Source: UBA8346 sp050260935 (lineage in GTDB: Bacteria; Bacillota; UBA4882; UBA8346). From it: DNA of 64,000 nt. The notes beneath the pieces are model-generated. The model worked only from the letters and a program-made list of their open reading frames with translations, was not told the DNA's origin and did no database searches. Positions 16,387 through 24,453 of this stretch are shown in pieces; the first letter of the stretch is position 1; the number at the start of each line of letters is the position of its first letter. The translations under genes were made by a program, and so were the position numbers. The DNA lies in assembly GCA_050260935.1 (NCBI GenBank), contig JBLNCU010000087.1:1-64000 (forward strand), in the 5' to 3' direction.

Positions 16387-17934
16387 TTACTTCGTGACAA
16401 TATTCATCCAGGAGACTCCGGTAGGATGCGGATAGAAGTTCTTTACGCTCGGCTTGCAAGCGGCTAAATCCACCGCATGACTGATAAATACCCACGGAGC
16501 ATCCTCGATTACGATTTTCTGTAAATCCCGGTAAATCCTGACCCGTTCCTTCAGATTGGAAGTTGAAGTCCCTTGTTTTAACAATTCATCCACTTTAGAG
16601 TTAGCGTATTTAGCTGAGTTAAGGCTGGAATCGATCTCTTTCGAGCTTAGCAAGGACAAGAAATTGTCGGCATCGCCATTGTCGCCGACCCATCCGTAAA
16701 AGCCGGCATCGCCCTCTTCACCCTTGAACAGCACATCTTTATATTCCTTCCAGGGATAAACTTTAATGTTAGTTTTAACTCCAATCTTCAACAATTCAGC
16801 TTGAACAGCCTCGGCCAGTTTGACCCCGGTGGCCGGATTGTAAGGACGCGGATTGGAGTAAGTTATAAAGGTAAAACTGAGGTTGCTGTAACCGGCTTCG
16901 GCTAACAGTTTCTTGGCCTGCTCCGGGTTGTATTCCAATGGTTTCAGGTCGGGAGCGTAACCCGGGATAAAGCTCGGCAACGGGCCGTTGGCAACTTGGG
17001 CATACCCTTGATACAGATATTTGACGATTTCTTCCCTGTTGATGGCCATGGAGATCGCCCGGCGCACCCGGACATCGCTGAACGGCTTTTTATTACAGAG
17101 AAATAACATATAGTTGATATTCATACCGGGGTTTTTAATAACATTCATACCGCTTGATTCCAACTTCTTAACATCATTGGGATCAATTCCGTCAATGATA
17201 TCGGCCTCACCGGTAATAAGCTGACTGGCGCGGACCGAGTTTTCCTTGGTGGTTACATAGACAACCTTGTCCACCCGGGCTTTTTGACCCCAGTAGTTCG
17301 GGTTTTTAACCAGGACAATCTGGCGGTCCTTATCCCACTTTTGGAATATAAAAGCTCCGGTGCCCACGGGATGTTGATTAAAATTATCGCCGTATTTTTT
17401 GACCGCTGTCGGGCTAACGATCGGAGCGGCCAAGGCCATTGCCAAATTGGAGAGGAATGGAGCATAAGGTTCTTTTAAAATAAAACGAACCGTGTAGTCA
17501 TCAACTACCTCAACTTTTTTAACCGGCCCGAAAGTAAAAGACGCATACGGCATGTCGTTATTGGCCAGCGGCGGCAGCTGCCGGTCAACGCTGAATTTTA
17601 CAGCCGCGGCGTTGAAGGGAGTGCCGTCATGAAATTTAATCCCCCGGCGAAGTTTGAAAGTCCAAACCAAACCATCGCTGGACTGGGTCCAGGAAGTGGC
17701 GAGGCCCGGTTCGATCGCGGTTCCGCCCTGTTTGTACTTGACTAGAGTATCGTAAATATTTACGATAATCTTGGCGGACTCACCGTCATCAACATAGGCG
17801 GGGTCCAAACCCCGGGGATCGGCTCCCTTGGCGTACACAAGGATCTTCGGAGCCGCCGCATTGGAAAGACCTATGGCTGCAACTAAAACTAGTAATGAAA
17901 CAGCTAGAAATAAAAATTTTCGCAAACTTACCAA
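16387..17934 (-). CDS. oppA: peptide ABC transporter substrate-binding protein
   Basis: 515 aa, SBP family 5. A signal peptide covers about residues 1-27 (LRKFLFLAVSLLVLVAAIGLSNAAA); no lipobox Cys is seen at the cleavage site, which is compatible with a periplasm in a diderm cell. Family features are the pattern AKGADPRGLDPAYVDDGES, GLATSWTQSSDGLVWTFKLRRGIKFHDGTPFNA and VRRAISMAINREEIV. It would capture di- or oligopeptides for OppBCDF. First gene of the operon, with a near-perfect sigma-A promoter about 190 nt upstream. Confidence 0.94.
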   Translation of the reverse strand: MVSLRKFLFLAVSLLVLVAAIGLSNAAAPKILVYAKGADPRGLDPAYVDDGESAKIIVNIYDTLVKYKQGGTAIEPGLATSWTQSSDGLVWTFKLRRGIKFHDGTPFNAAAVKFSVDRQLPPLANNDMPYASFTFGPVKKVEVVDDYTVRFILKEPYAPFLSNLAMALAAPIVSPTAVKKYGDNFNQHPVGTGAFIFQKWDKDRQIVLVKNPNYWGQKARVDKVVYVTTKENSVRASQLITGEADIIDGIDPNDVKKLESSGMNVIKNPGMNINYMLFLCNKKPFSDVRVRRAISMAINREEIVKYLYQGYAQVANGPLPSFIPGYAPDLKPLEYNPEQAKKLLAEAGYSNLSFTFITYSNPRPYNPATGVKLAEAVQAELLKIGVKTNIKVYPWKEYKDVLFKGEEGDAGFYGWVGDNGDADNFLSLLSSKEIDSSLNSAKYANSKVDELLKQGTSTSNLKERVRIYRDLQKIVIEDAPWVFISHAVDLAACKPSVKNFYPHPTGVSWMNIVTK

Positions 17935-18341
17935 CCTCCTTTATTTTTATATAAAGATAGGACTTTCATCCTAACTTTCCCAAAAGAGAAAACCGCCCAT
18001 CCATTAAAAATTCTGGAAACTGTAGCGGTTATCAGCTTCCTTGCAACAAAAGGTAATATACTTTAAATATCACCCAAATTCCTGCCATTAATCCCTTAAT
18101 TACAGGAATATGCCGCCCGGGGATAAATATACCACTTCAAATTTATACTGTCAATGCAGGTAGATTAGGAACTTCATACCTGATTGTCATTCCAGCCGGG
18201 TGCTATTATGAGGAAAGAAAGGGTATTATCCAGCGTTTCAAGTGTTTCTACAGAGGTTAGGAACTACAAAACAAGCGGTATTTTAAATTAGGTATTTCTG
18301 TTAGGTTTGATTTTTTCCTGCTAAAGTATAAAAAAAATACA
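17935..18341. other. oppA upstream region and long 5' leader
   Basis: No gene. From the promoter at 18126-18154 the transcript would carry a leader of about 180 nt. In it AACCGC and GCGGTT (minus-strand sense, around 17991-18030) could pair, followed by TTCTCTTTT, an attenuator-like arrangement that is weak. No known riboswitch was recognised. Confidence 0.5.
18126..18154 (-). promoter_or_regulatory. sigma-A promoter of oppABCDF
   Basis: On the minus strand TTGACA (18154-18149), a 17-nt spacer and TATATT (18131-18126). It matches the sigma-A consensus at 11 of 12 positions. Expected start of transcription is near 18118. Confidence 0.85.
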
Positions 18342-19104
18342 TTAATATATAAAGACCATCCGGCTATAGATGGCCTTCAGAATGGTGATCCGGATTGCCA
18401 TACCTGGAAGCTGTTTCGGAGAACGTTCCAACCGGTTAAAGCAGCACAAATCCTTATCTTTAGCCGCCGCCAGAATATATTCATGGTTATCCGAAAACCA
18501 CCTGGCGTCATTGGCCCGGGTGTACTTCTTCTCCCAGATAATGGTGGTGATAAAATTCTTCTTACCAAAGATCTCATGGAGCAATAACCGTAAATATGGT
18601 ACTTCATGGTCGTCGATACTGATAAAGATGACTCCGTCCTCCCGTAAAAGGGTCCGGGTCAGATATAAACGGGGGTACATCAGAGAGAGCCAATTAGAAT
18701 GAGTCCTGCCGCTATTTTTATATCTGCAAGCCTTTCCAAGGCTAAAGACCCGGAGCCGCCTTTCCGGGCAGGTTTTTGGCAACCCCCTTTGGAGGCCGCG
18801 AAGCTACCCCGGTAAACCCAACCAGTATTGCCAGTGTTATAAGGGGGATCGATGTAAATCAGTTTAATCCGCCTCGTCAATTCCGGCTGCGGCAGCTTTA
18901 AAGCCTCCAGGTTTTCACCCTCGATAAACAGATTCCCGGTCCGGTTGAAGTTTAGCGATTCTTCAGGGCCCGCTCCAGCTTGAACTCGGTCTCCCGGCGC
19001 GCCATTTTGATTGCCGCCGCTTTCCCGGGCCAATTTAAACCATATTTTTCATACTCCGGTGAATTTTCACCCGGTAAAACTTGATGGCGGGATTTATGAT
19101 TCAT
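18342..19104 (-). pseudogene. decayed type III restriction-modification DNA methyltransferase (mod)
   Basis: Fragments of one protein lie in different frames. From ATG 19104 the text EKYGLNWPGKAAAIKMA matches the Mod N-terminus, then runs into a stop. The next frame (18680-19033) has ESLNFNRTGNLFIEGENLEALK and the catalytic IYIDPPYNTGN of N6-adenine/N4-cytosine methyltransferases. A third (18342-18782) has GRTHSNWLSLMYPRLYLTR, DGVIFISIDDHEV and IIWEKKYTRANDARWFSDNHEYIL. The target recognition region and C-terminal half are missing, and no restriction subunit is nearby. At least two frameshifts and a 3' truncation make it non-functional. Confidence 0.8.
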
Positions 19105-19247
19105 AAGCTCTACACGATCGGCGGTTTGGCTCTAGACAGCTTACCAAGTACCCGGTCTGACATATTTCCAACTCATTGGTTATATTTTACCTCTTAACCA
19201 ATTGTCCGGCAAATCTAGAAGCTTCAACTCCAACTTTTCGGACTACA

Positions 19248-21191
19248 TCACCGCTCATCTTGCTCTTCGGCGGTGATAACCCGTGATATCCCCGGCTGAT
19301 GTCTCTTACGCATTTGCTTTTTAAGCTTGCGGTCTTCCTTACTCAGGAAAATGGTATTTAAGTCATAGTTCTCCGGATACAATTGAGCGGCGGGAATTAA
19401 CAGTTTTACCCGCTTTAGCTGGATATCCATCTTCTTTCCTTTCACTAAAACCCGGATGCGGCCTTTAGCGTCAGGCGCCGTGCAGACTACTCCTTTTTCT
19501 CCTAAATAAGGTATGCTTACCAGATCACCAATTTGGAGCGCTGCAGCTTCCGTTTTAACAACCGGTTCGCCGGCTTTTGTCATTCGGCTTTCAGCAACCG
19601 GAAATTCAGGCGGATTATAAACCGGAAGATTTGATTCCACCGGTAAATCCGTTTCCATAAGTTCCGGTTGCAATAAACTTTTAGCCTTTTCCAAGACTTT
19701 TGCCGGTAATCCGAGCTTTTCGGCTATCCACAGCGCGTTGCTCTCGCCAGGCCGTCCGATATTTAAGCGGTAAAGAGGTTGTAAATTAATCCGGTCGAAG
19801 GTCATACAACCGTTTTTAAAGCCGGGATTATTCACGGCAAACTGTTTTAGCTCCGGATAATGCGTTGAAGCGACCGTGATCGCCCCTTGTTCAAATAAAA
19901 ACCCCAAAATAGCCATAGCCAGCGCCGAGCCCTCAACCGGATCGGTGCCGGTTCCCACTTCATCCAGTAGTATTAAGGTATGAGTCTTAGATTGGGCGAG
20001 TATGTGGATAACATTGGTAATATGGGCTGAAAAAGTACTGAGTGATTGGGTAATGTCCTGACCGTCCCCAATATCAGCCAGTACTTCTTCAAATACTGCG
20101 ATTTCCGTACCGGATGCGGCCGGAATATGCAATCCCGCTTGGGCCATTAAAGTTAATAAACCTATGGTTTTCATAGCCACCGTTTTACCACCAGTATTCG
20201 GTCCAGTGATTATCAAGCAACGATAATCCTCACCAATATAAAAATCCAGCGGAATGGGGTCCCTTGTCAATAACGGATGGCGTCCGCCAACGATTCGAAT
20301 CCGGTCTTCGCCGTTAATTGAAGGTTCAATCCCCTTCATTGCCCCGCTTAGCCTGGCTTTGGCAAAGGAAAAGTCATATTGGGTCATAATCTCTAGATTC
20401 TGCTCAATCGCTAGCATCTGGGCAGCGATTTCCCCGCTTAAATAAGCTAGCACTTGATAAACCTCTTCCGCTTCAACAGCCTCTAGGTGCCGCAATTCGT
20501 TACCCATCTGATGCACGCTCAGCGGTTCGATAAATACCGTACTCCCGCTGGCCGAACTCCCATGAACAATGCCGGGCAGTTTCTCTTTATACCCAGCCTT
20601 GACCATTAAGACCTGCCGGGAATCCTTCAGTGTGATCACCGGTTCTTGCAACCACACCCGGGCCTCAGCTGAGAGCAATATTTGTTCCAGTTTGCGCTGA
20701 ATTTTCTCTTGGAGGCTCCCGATTTCCCGGCGGACTTTTTTTAAGCCTGGGCTGGCCTCACTGGATACGACGCCGTCGGAGATACAACGGTTAATCTCCT
20801 GCTCAATCCCTGGAAAAACAGTGATCCCTAACGCATAGCCGGCAACCTTCGGCGCCAGGTTAATACATCTAGACATAAATTCACGGGTTTTTCTGCAACC
20901 CCTTAAAAAATCGCCTATCATAACGAGGGAGCCGGGGTCGAGCACCCCGCCGATTTTAATTTTCTCAAGTATTTCGCTAATGTCGGCCAATCCGTCCATT
21001 GGCGGGGAGCCGGCGCTATCCAGTATCATTTTGGCTTCGGTGGTTTCCCGAAGCATGCCCCGAACAACTGAAATATCCGTTTTCGGGGTTAATTCCAAGG
21101 CCAGACGCCGTCCTAAATTACTTTTAGCATTATCAGCCAGCATGGTTTTAATTTTGGGAAGCTCCAAGATATCTATGGTTTTAGTATCCAT
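19248..21191 (-). CDS. mutS2: MutS2 family ATPase lacking the Smr domain
   Basis: 647 aa from ATG 21191, chosen for AAAGGA 8 nt upstream; an ORF start 6 codons earlier lacks a ribosome site. The core and lever region is followed by the ATPase with Walker A TGPNTGGKTVAMKT, IPAASGTEIAVFEEVLADIGD, Walker B LILLDEVGTGTDP and ASTHYPELK. After the ATPase the usual long clamp coiled coil is cut to about 60 residues, then a KOW-like domain follows (LQIGDLVSIPYLGEKGVV). The C-terminal Smr nuclease domain of ordinary MutS2 (about 780 aa) is absent. In Bacillus, MutS2 binds collided ribosomes; Smr-less forms would keep ATPase and KOW but not cleave nucleic acid. Confidence 0.9.
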   Translation of the reverse strand: MDTKTIDILELPKIKTMLADNAKSNLGRRLALELTPKTDISVVRGMLRETTEAKMILDSAGSPPMDGLADISEILEKIKIGGVLDPGSLVMIGDFLRGCRKTREFMSRCINLAPKVAGYALGITVFPGIEQEINRCISDGVVSSEASPGLKKVRREIGSLQEKIQRKLEQILLSAEARVWLQEPVITLKDSRQVLMVKAGYKEKLPGIVHGSSASGSTVFIEPLSVHQMGNELRHLEAVEAEEVYQVLAYLSGEIAAQMLAIEQNLEIMTQYDFSFAKARLSGAMKGIEPSINGEDRIRIVGGRHPLLTRDPIPLDFYIGEDYRCLIITGPNTGGKTVAMKTIGLLTLMAQAGLHIPAASGTEIAVFEEVLADIGDGQDITQSLSTFSAHITNVIHILAQSKTHTLILLDEVGTGTDPVEGSALAMAILGFLFEQGAITVASTHYPELKQFAVNNPGFKNGCMTFDRINLQPLYRLNIGRPGESNALWIAEKLGLPAKVLEKAKSLLQPELMETDLPVESNLPVYNPPEFPVAESRMTKAGEPVVKTEAAALQIGDLVSIPYLGEKGVVCTAPDAKGRIRVLVKGKKMDIQLKRVKLLIPAAQLYPENYDLNTIFLSKEDRKLKKQMRKRHQPGISRVITAEEQDER

Positions 21192-21299
21192 TCTTATAAT
21201 TCCTTTCATTTCGATTATTCCCGGATGTGCTCAAACACTGTTTAGCGGCACAGAGACATCTATTGTTTTTTGCCGCGCATCTAAAACGGCCGTGGAAAT

Positions 21300-21326
21300 A
21301 AAAAAGCCGCGGAAAATCCGTGGCTT
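21300..21326 (-). terminator. second terminator-like hairpin in the mutS2 leader
   Basis: Minus strand: AGCCACGGA, loop TTT, TCCGCGGCT (21325 to 21305), with one A.C mismatch, followed by TTTTTATTT. Its 5' arm AGCCACGG is identical to that of the upstream hairpin at 21397-21421. Confidence 0.65.
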
Positions 21327-21379
21327 AATGGAAGCACCGGGCTGCTCCAAAAAAGTTAAGAAAGCACCCTTATTGTGCT

Positions 21380-21421
21380 CAAAATAAAAAAACGAAAGCC
21401 ACGGAAACTCTACCCGTGGCT
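21380..21421 (-). terminator. first terminator-like hairpin in the mutS2 leader
   Basis: Minus strand: AGCCACGG (21421-21414), 9-nt loop, CCGTGGCT (21404-21397), then TTCGTTTTTTT. Its 3' arm is perfectly complementary to the 5' arm of the second hairpin, so an alternative pairing would dissolve both. Confidence 0.7.
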
Positions 21422-21462
21422 AAAAAAACCTGGTTTATTTCTAAAAAAGTCCGCCGGCAGAG

Positions 21463-21507
21463 TCAATCCCTGAACTTATAAACCCCCTCATATATGATGG
21501 CCGACAT
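21463..21507 (-). CDS. putative 14-codon leader peptide upstream of mutS2
   Basis: ATG at 21507 reads MSAIIYEGVYKFRD and ends with TGA at 21463. AGGGGTGGAG lies 3 nt before the ATG, and the sigma-A promoter at 21544-21572 places the start of transcription about 30 nt upstream. Too short for homology; supported only by its promoter, ribosome site and position before two terminator-like hairpins. Confidence 0.45.
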   Translation of the reverse strand: MSAIIYEGVYKFRD

Positions 21508-21543
21508 TAACTCCACCCCTTGTAATTAGTTCAAATCATTCTT

Positions 21544-21572
21544 ATTTAATCATAAAATTGGAAACTTGTCAA
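21544..21572 (-). promoter_or_regulatory. sigma-A promoter of the mutS2 leader
   Basis: Minus strand TTGACA (21572-21567), 17-nt spacer, TTAAAT (21549-21544); an 18-nt spacing gives TAAATA. The resulting 5' leader of mutS2 would be about 345 nt. Confidence 0.75.
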
Positions 21573-21711
21573 CCAAAATTCAGGATTGACGGCGAATTTA
21601 ATTCCCGTTTCAACCTGTAATTAAATTATACCCAAATTTCAAAATTATTTCTTTTTCCGCTCCGTATTAACCAAACCGCTTTTGCCTATATTGTTCTTGG
21701 GGTGATTGTTA

Positions 21712-21879
21712 ATGATCAAACTTAATACCAAAGCTTCATGGGAGCAGGAGGGCCTAAAACTGACCGCCCGCGACCTGAATGAATTTGCCGATCCCTTGGA
21801 TAACCTGCTCCTGGATGTCATGGTTGATTACTACTATGACAAAAAAAAGAAAAAGCGCTTTATCCTTAATGAAGAATAG
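21712..21879 (+). CDS. small charged protein of unknown function
   Basis: 55 aa, below the usual ORF-length cut-off. GGGGTGAT lies 7 nt before the ATG. The sequence begins MIKLNTKASWEQEGLKLT, has an acidic helix (DLNEFADPLDNLLLDVMVDYYYD) and then a basic run DKKKKKRFI. No signal peptide or membrane segment. Small acidic/basic proteins like this occur in spore-formers, but no family was recognised. It is divergent from the mutS2 leader and convergent with ogt. Confidence 0.6.
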   Translation: MIKLNTKASWEQEGLKLTARDLNEFADPLDNLLLDVMVDYYYDKKKKKRFILNEE

Positions 21880-21946
21880 GGCGTTAAAGTTGGATTGTCG
21901 CTTTCTCAATTTTAAAGCCCCTTGGTTGATACTTGGAGGCGCTAAA

Positions 21947-22438
21947 TTAGGCGCTAAACGCTTTTTCCATCTCCAGTAAATATTTTTTAAAATCCAGATA
22001 ACCTTTACCCACGTACCCTGTTAAATCTCCATTTTTCCCGATGACCCGATGGCAAGGGATAAAAATCGGAAGCGGGTTCCGGCGGTTGGCTTGTCCCACC
22101 GCCCGGCGGCTTTTAGGGCTGCCGATTGAGGCGGCGATCTCCGAATAACTACGGGTTTCCCCAAAAGGAATCTCCAGCAGCGCCCGCCATACTTTTACCG
22201 AAAATTCCGGCCCTTCCAAACCGGATAAAGCCAGCTTAAACTGACGCCTTTTCCCTCTAAAATACTCATCCAGCTGTAAAATCACCTGAGAACACCGGTT
22301 TTCATCCCGCTTGAGAGATCCAAACTCCGCCAAAGACTCATCCCAACATTCAGGGGTAATGGCCACCCTTTTGAGCCCTTTCTCGTCAAGGATTACCCGG
22401 ATAATTCCAAATGGAGCCTGATAACTGTCATATACCAA
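21947..22438 (-). CDS. ogt: methylated-DNA--protein-cysteine S-methyltransferase
   Basis: 163 aa suicide repair protein that removes alkyl groups from O6-alkylguanine. The catalytic motif IPCHRVIGKNG carries the acceptor Cys, and the helix-turn-helix recognition segment SYSEIAASIGSPKSRRAVGQANRRNP has the arginine finger. The length fits Ogt/MGMT. It is a single minus-strand gene; the gene upstream (22543) is separated by a heptamer-repeat hairpin. Confidence 0.95.
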   Translation of the reverse strand: MVYDSYQAPFGIIRVILDEKGLKRVAITPECWDESLAEFGSLKRDENRCSQVILQLDEYFRGKRRQFKLALSGLEGPEFSVKVWRALLEIPFGETRSYSEIAASIGSPKSRRAVGQANRRNPLPIFIPCHRVIGKNGDLTGYVGKGYLDFKKYLLEMEKAFSA

Positions 22439-22459
22439 TCTCCCACCGCCTCCTATTGT

Positions 22460-22545
22460 GAAGTGTGAAGTGAGAAGTATGAAGTGAGAATTTCAAGATA
22501 ATGGTTTTTTCTCAGATCTCGCATCTCATTTTCCACTTCTCACTA
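22460..22545. repeat. inverted heptamer-repeat arrays between ogt and the secreted protein gene
   Basis: Left arm at 22460-22487: GAAGTGT GAAGTGA GAAGTAT GAAGTGA, exact 7-nt periodicity. Right arm at 22510-22544: TCTCAGA TCTCGCA TCTCATT TTCCACT TCTCACT, the complementary sense. AGTGAGAAGT of the left arm pairs exactly with ACTTCTCACT of the right, so a long hairpin can form. It overlaps the stop codon of the gene at 22543. Confidence 0.8.
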
Positions 22546-23007
22546 ATCAACATCCAAATCCATCCCGGCCCCGGCCGCCTCCGGATCGCTCATTACTGCT
22601 ACTTTCGCCTGTTTAAGCTGCTGATCCAGTTCCTGATCCGGCGGCATGCTTTGGGCATACTTGGCTTCCATCCGGTCATAAAGAGCCTCGTTCAACAGAT
22701 CATTCTTGTTCAACTGAATAACCCTGGCCGCTAGAATCCGGGCCCGCAAAGAATGAAAGATCGCTTCCGGGTAATTTCCATGTCTGTATAATTCCCTGGC
22801 TAATACCTGATGAGCCAGGGCCAACCCCAAACCCTCGTATCTGTCTCCTTGAGCGGCGGACCTTCGGGCGGCCATTATTACCGCCGCAGTCCGGCCGATT
22901 ACATGGCGGGCTTCAACGTTGGTCGCCTGGGATTCGGCATAGATGAACGAATGTCCCAGCCAAAAAACGGTCATGCTAAAAGCCATCAAAATTAATGTTT
23001 TTTTCAT
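22543..23007 (-). CDS. secreted/periplasmic protein of unknown function
   Basis: 154 aa. A signal peptide covers residues 1-25 (MKKTLILMAFSMTVFWLGHS, cleavage after YAES or nearby). The mature part is helical and Ala-rich (RTAAVIMAARRSAAQGDRYEGLG, HGNYPEAIFHSLRARILAARV), resembling a single helical repeat of TPR type, and ends in an acidic tail. No family was recognised. The stop codon lies in a heptamer-repeat array. The protein probably acts in the periplasm of this diderm cell (inference). Confidence 0.75.
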   Translation of the reverse strand: MKKTLILMAFSMTVFWLGHSFIYAESQATNVEARHVIGRTAAVIMAARRSAAQGDRYEGLGLALAHQVLARELYRHGNYPEAIFHSLRARILAARVIQLNKNDLLNEALYDRMEAKYAQSMPPDQELDQQLKQAKVAVMSDPEAAGAGMDLDVD

Positions 23008-23113
23008 TCCCAGGCCTCCCTCGAAAAAATCTCCGCTGGACTTTAAAGAATAAACTTCATCTTATTAAAGCATAACATTTAATCCTAAAATAGCAATGAA
23101 AATTAATAAATTT

Positions 23114-24400
23114 TCATGAATGCTTTTGCAAAGGCAAGGAGAATGAAACTCCGAAACCGCGGTCCTTTGGAAGGTAAGCCTGAATAGCTCCCCCGTGATT
23201 CACGATGATTCTTTGACAAATAGCCAAACCAAGCCCGCTGCCGCCTTTTTCCCGGGAACGGGATTTCTCGACCCGGTAAAACCGGTCGAAGATTGCCTTT
23301 AACTCGGCGGCCGGAACTCCCGGTCCATCGTCCTCCAGCATAAAAAGGGCCTCGTTTTTCCTGACCAGACACTTAAAAGTGATTTTTGTAAGCCCTTCGG
23401 CGTGTTTCAGGGAGTTGTTTACCAAATTGGCAAAGACCCGCCTTATTTTTTGAAGATCAATCTCTAAAAACAGCCCGTCCTTTGCTTCACTAACCGAATC
23501 AAACTTTACACCTTTGGCAGCCAGCTCTGCGCTATATTCAACGGAAATTTCGCTGAAAAAATCTTTTAGGGAAACAACCGTCTTGTTGCCCGAATTATCA
23601 TCGAAGTCGCTGGTTACAAAGTCGTTGAACTCACTAATTAATTCCTGAATATCGGTGGCTTTTTGATAAATAATCCGGTGGTACTCCTCTTCCCGTTCGG
23701 CTGAAATTTTCCGGCTGGTCAACCTCTCCAAAAAGCCGATAATTGAAGTCAGCGGTGTTTTCAGATCATGGGAGATGGAAGCGATCATCTCCGTTTGCTG
23801 CCGGTAGGAGGCATTAAGCCGCTGTTGCATTGCTTGAAACTTCTTGGCTAAGTCTCCAAGTTCATCACGACGGCGATTTTTTACCAAGGCCTCCGGTACA
23901 CCGCCGCTACGGTAATCCACCGACTCCAGACCTTGATTTAAGAGAGATAAGGGCCGGATCAGCGAAAAATGGAGATAAATTATTAAGAGGATTATCAGTA
24001 ACAACATAAATATCAGTGCCGCATCGCGTATCTTCCTGATGGAGTTTAGTTCCCCCAAGTTTTCAATGGAGAAAGGATAGACTAATTCCACAATGTAAAT
24101 CACATTACGGCCAACTACGGTAAAACTCTTCAGCTCCAAATTTAACCCGTAACCCTTCCGCCGGTCGACGCCGCAGATTTTATTGCCGTCAACATCATAA
24201 ACAGTTATTTTGACGTTTTTCCTGTCGGCGATCTTTGCAAGATGGGCAGTAATCCGCTCCTGGTTAGGATAACAACTTTTGATCCTGGCGGTTGCCTCTT
24301 CGCTAATCTGGAATAAGTGGTCTTTAAAAATATCGAAATCCCGGCCCAGGTTTTCTTTGAGGAACAGCTGATAATAGATTGTTAAGAGGATGATAAACAA
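23114..24400 (-). CDS. sensor histidine kinase (N-terminus displaced by a T9 frameshift)
   Basis: Open from a TTG at 24400 (428 aa). The natural start is probably ATG 24453, which overlaps the response-regulator stop (ATGA) and reads MRISLKYKLPFFVLLVFF before a run of nine T shifts the frame; ten T would join it exactly to LFIILLTIYYQLF. Domains: TM1, sensor region to about 140, TM2 (about 145-165), HAMP, dimerisation domain with ASISHDLKTPLTS, N box FANLVNNSLKHA, G1 LEDDGPGVP and GGSGLGLAICQRI. It pairs with the OmpR-type regulator. Whether the frameshift is sequence error, decay or slippage cannot be decided here. Confidence 0.88.
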   Translation of the reverse strand: MFIILLTIYYQLFLKENLGRDFDIFKDHLFQISEEATARIKSCYPNQERITAHLAKIADRKNVKITVYDVDGNKICGVDRRKGYGLNLELKSFTVVGRNVIYIVELVYPFSIENLGELNSIRKIRDAALIFMLLLIILLIIYLHFSLIRPLSLLNQGLESVDYRSGGVPEALVKNRRRDELGDLAKKFQAMQQRLNASYRQQTEMIASISHDLKTPLTSIIGFLERLTSRKISAEREEEYHRIIYQKATDIQELISEFNDFVTSDFDDNSGNKTVVSLKDFFSEISVEYSAELAAKGVKFDSVSEAKDGLFLEIDLQKIRRVFANLVNNSLKHAEGLTKITFKCLVRKNEALFMLEDDGPGVPAAELKAIFDRFYRVEKSRSREKGGSGLGLAICQRIIVNHGGAIQAYLPKDRGFGVSFSLPLQKHS

Positions 24401-24453
24401 AAAAAAACCAATAAAACGAAGAACGGCAGCTTGTATTTGAGACTGATTCTCAT
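24398..24453 (-). other. coupled start and T9 homopolymer of the kinase gene
   Basis: ATG 24453-24451 overlaps the TGA of the response regulator. Nine consecutive T on the minus strand (24407-24399) separate the MRISLKYKL frame from the remainder of the kinase. Confidence 0.7.

Noticed and set aside
21300..21421. T-box riboswitch upstream of mutS2
   Set aside because: The T-box core (AGGGTGGNACCGCG) and Stem I features are missing, and mutS2 is not an amino-acid gene.
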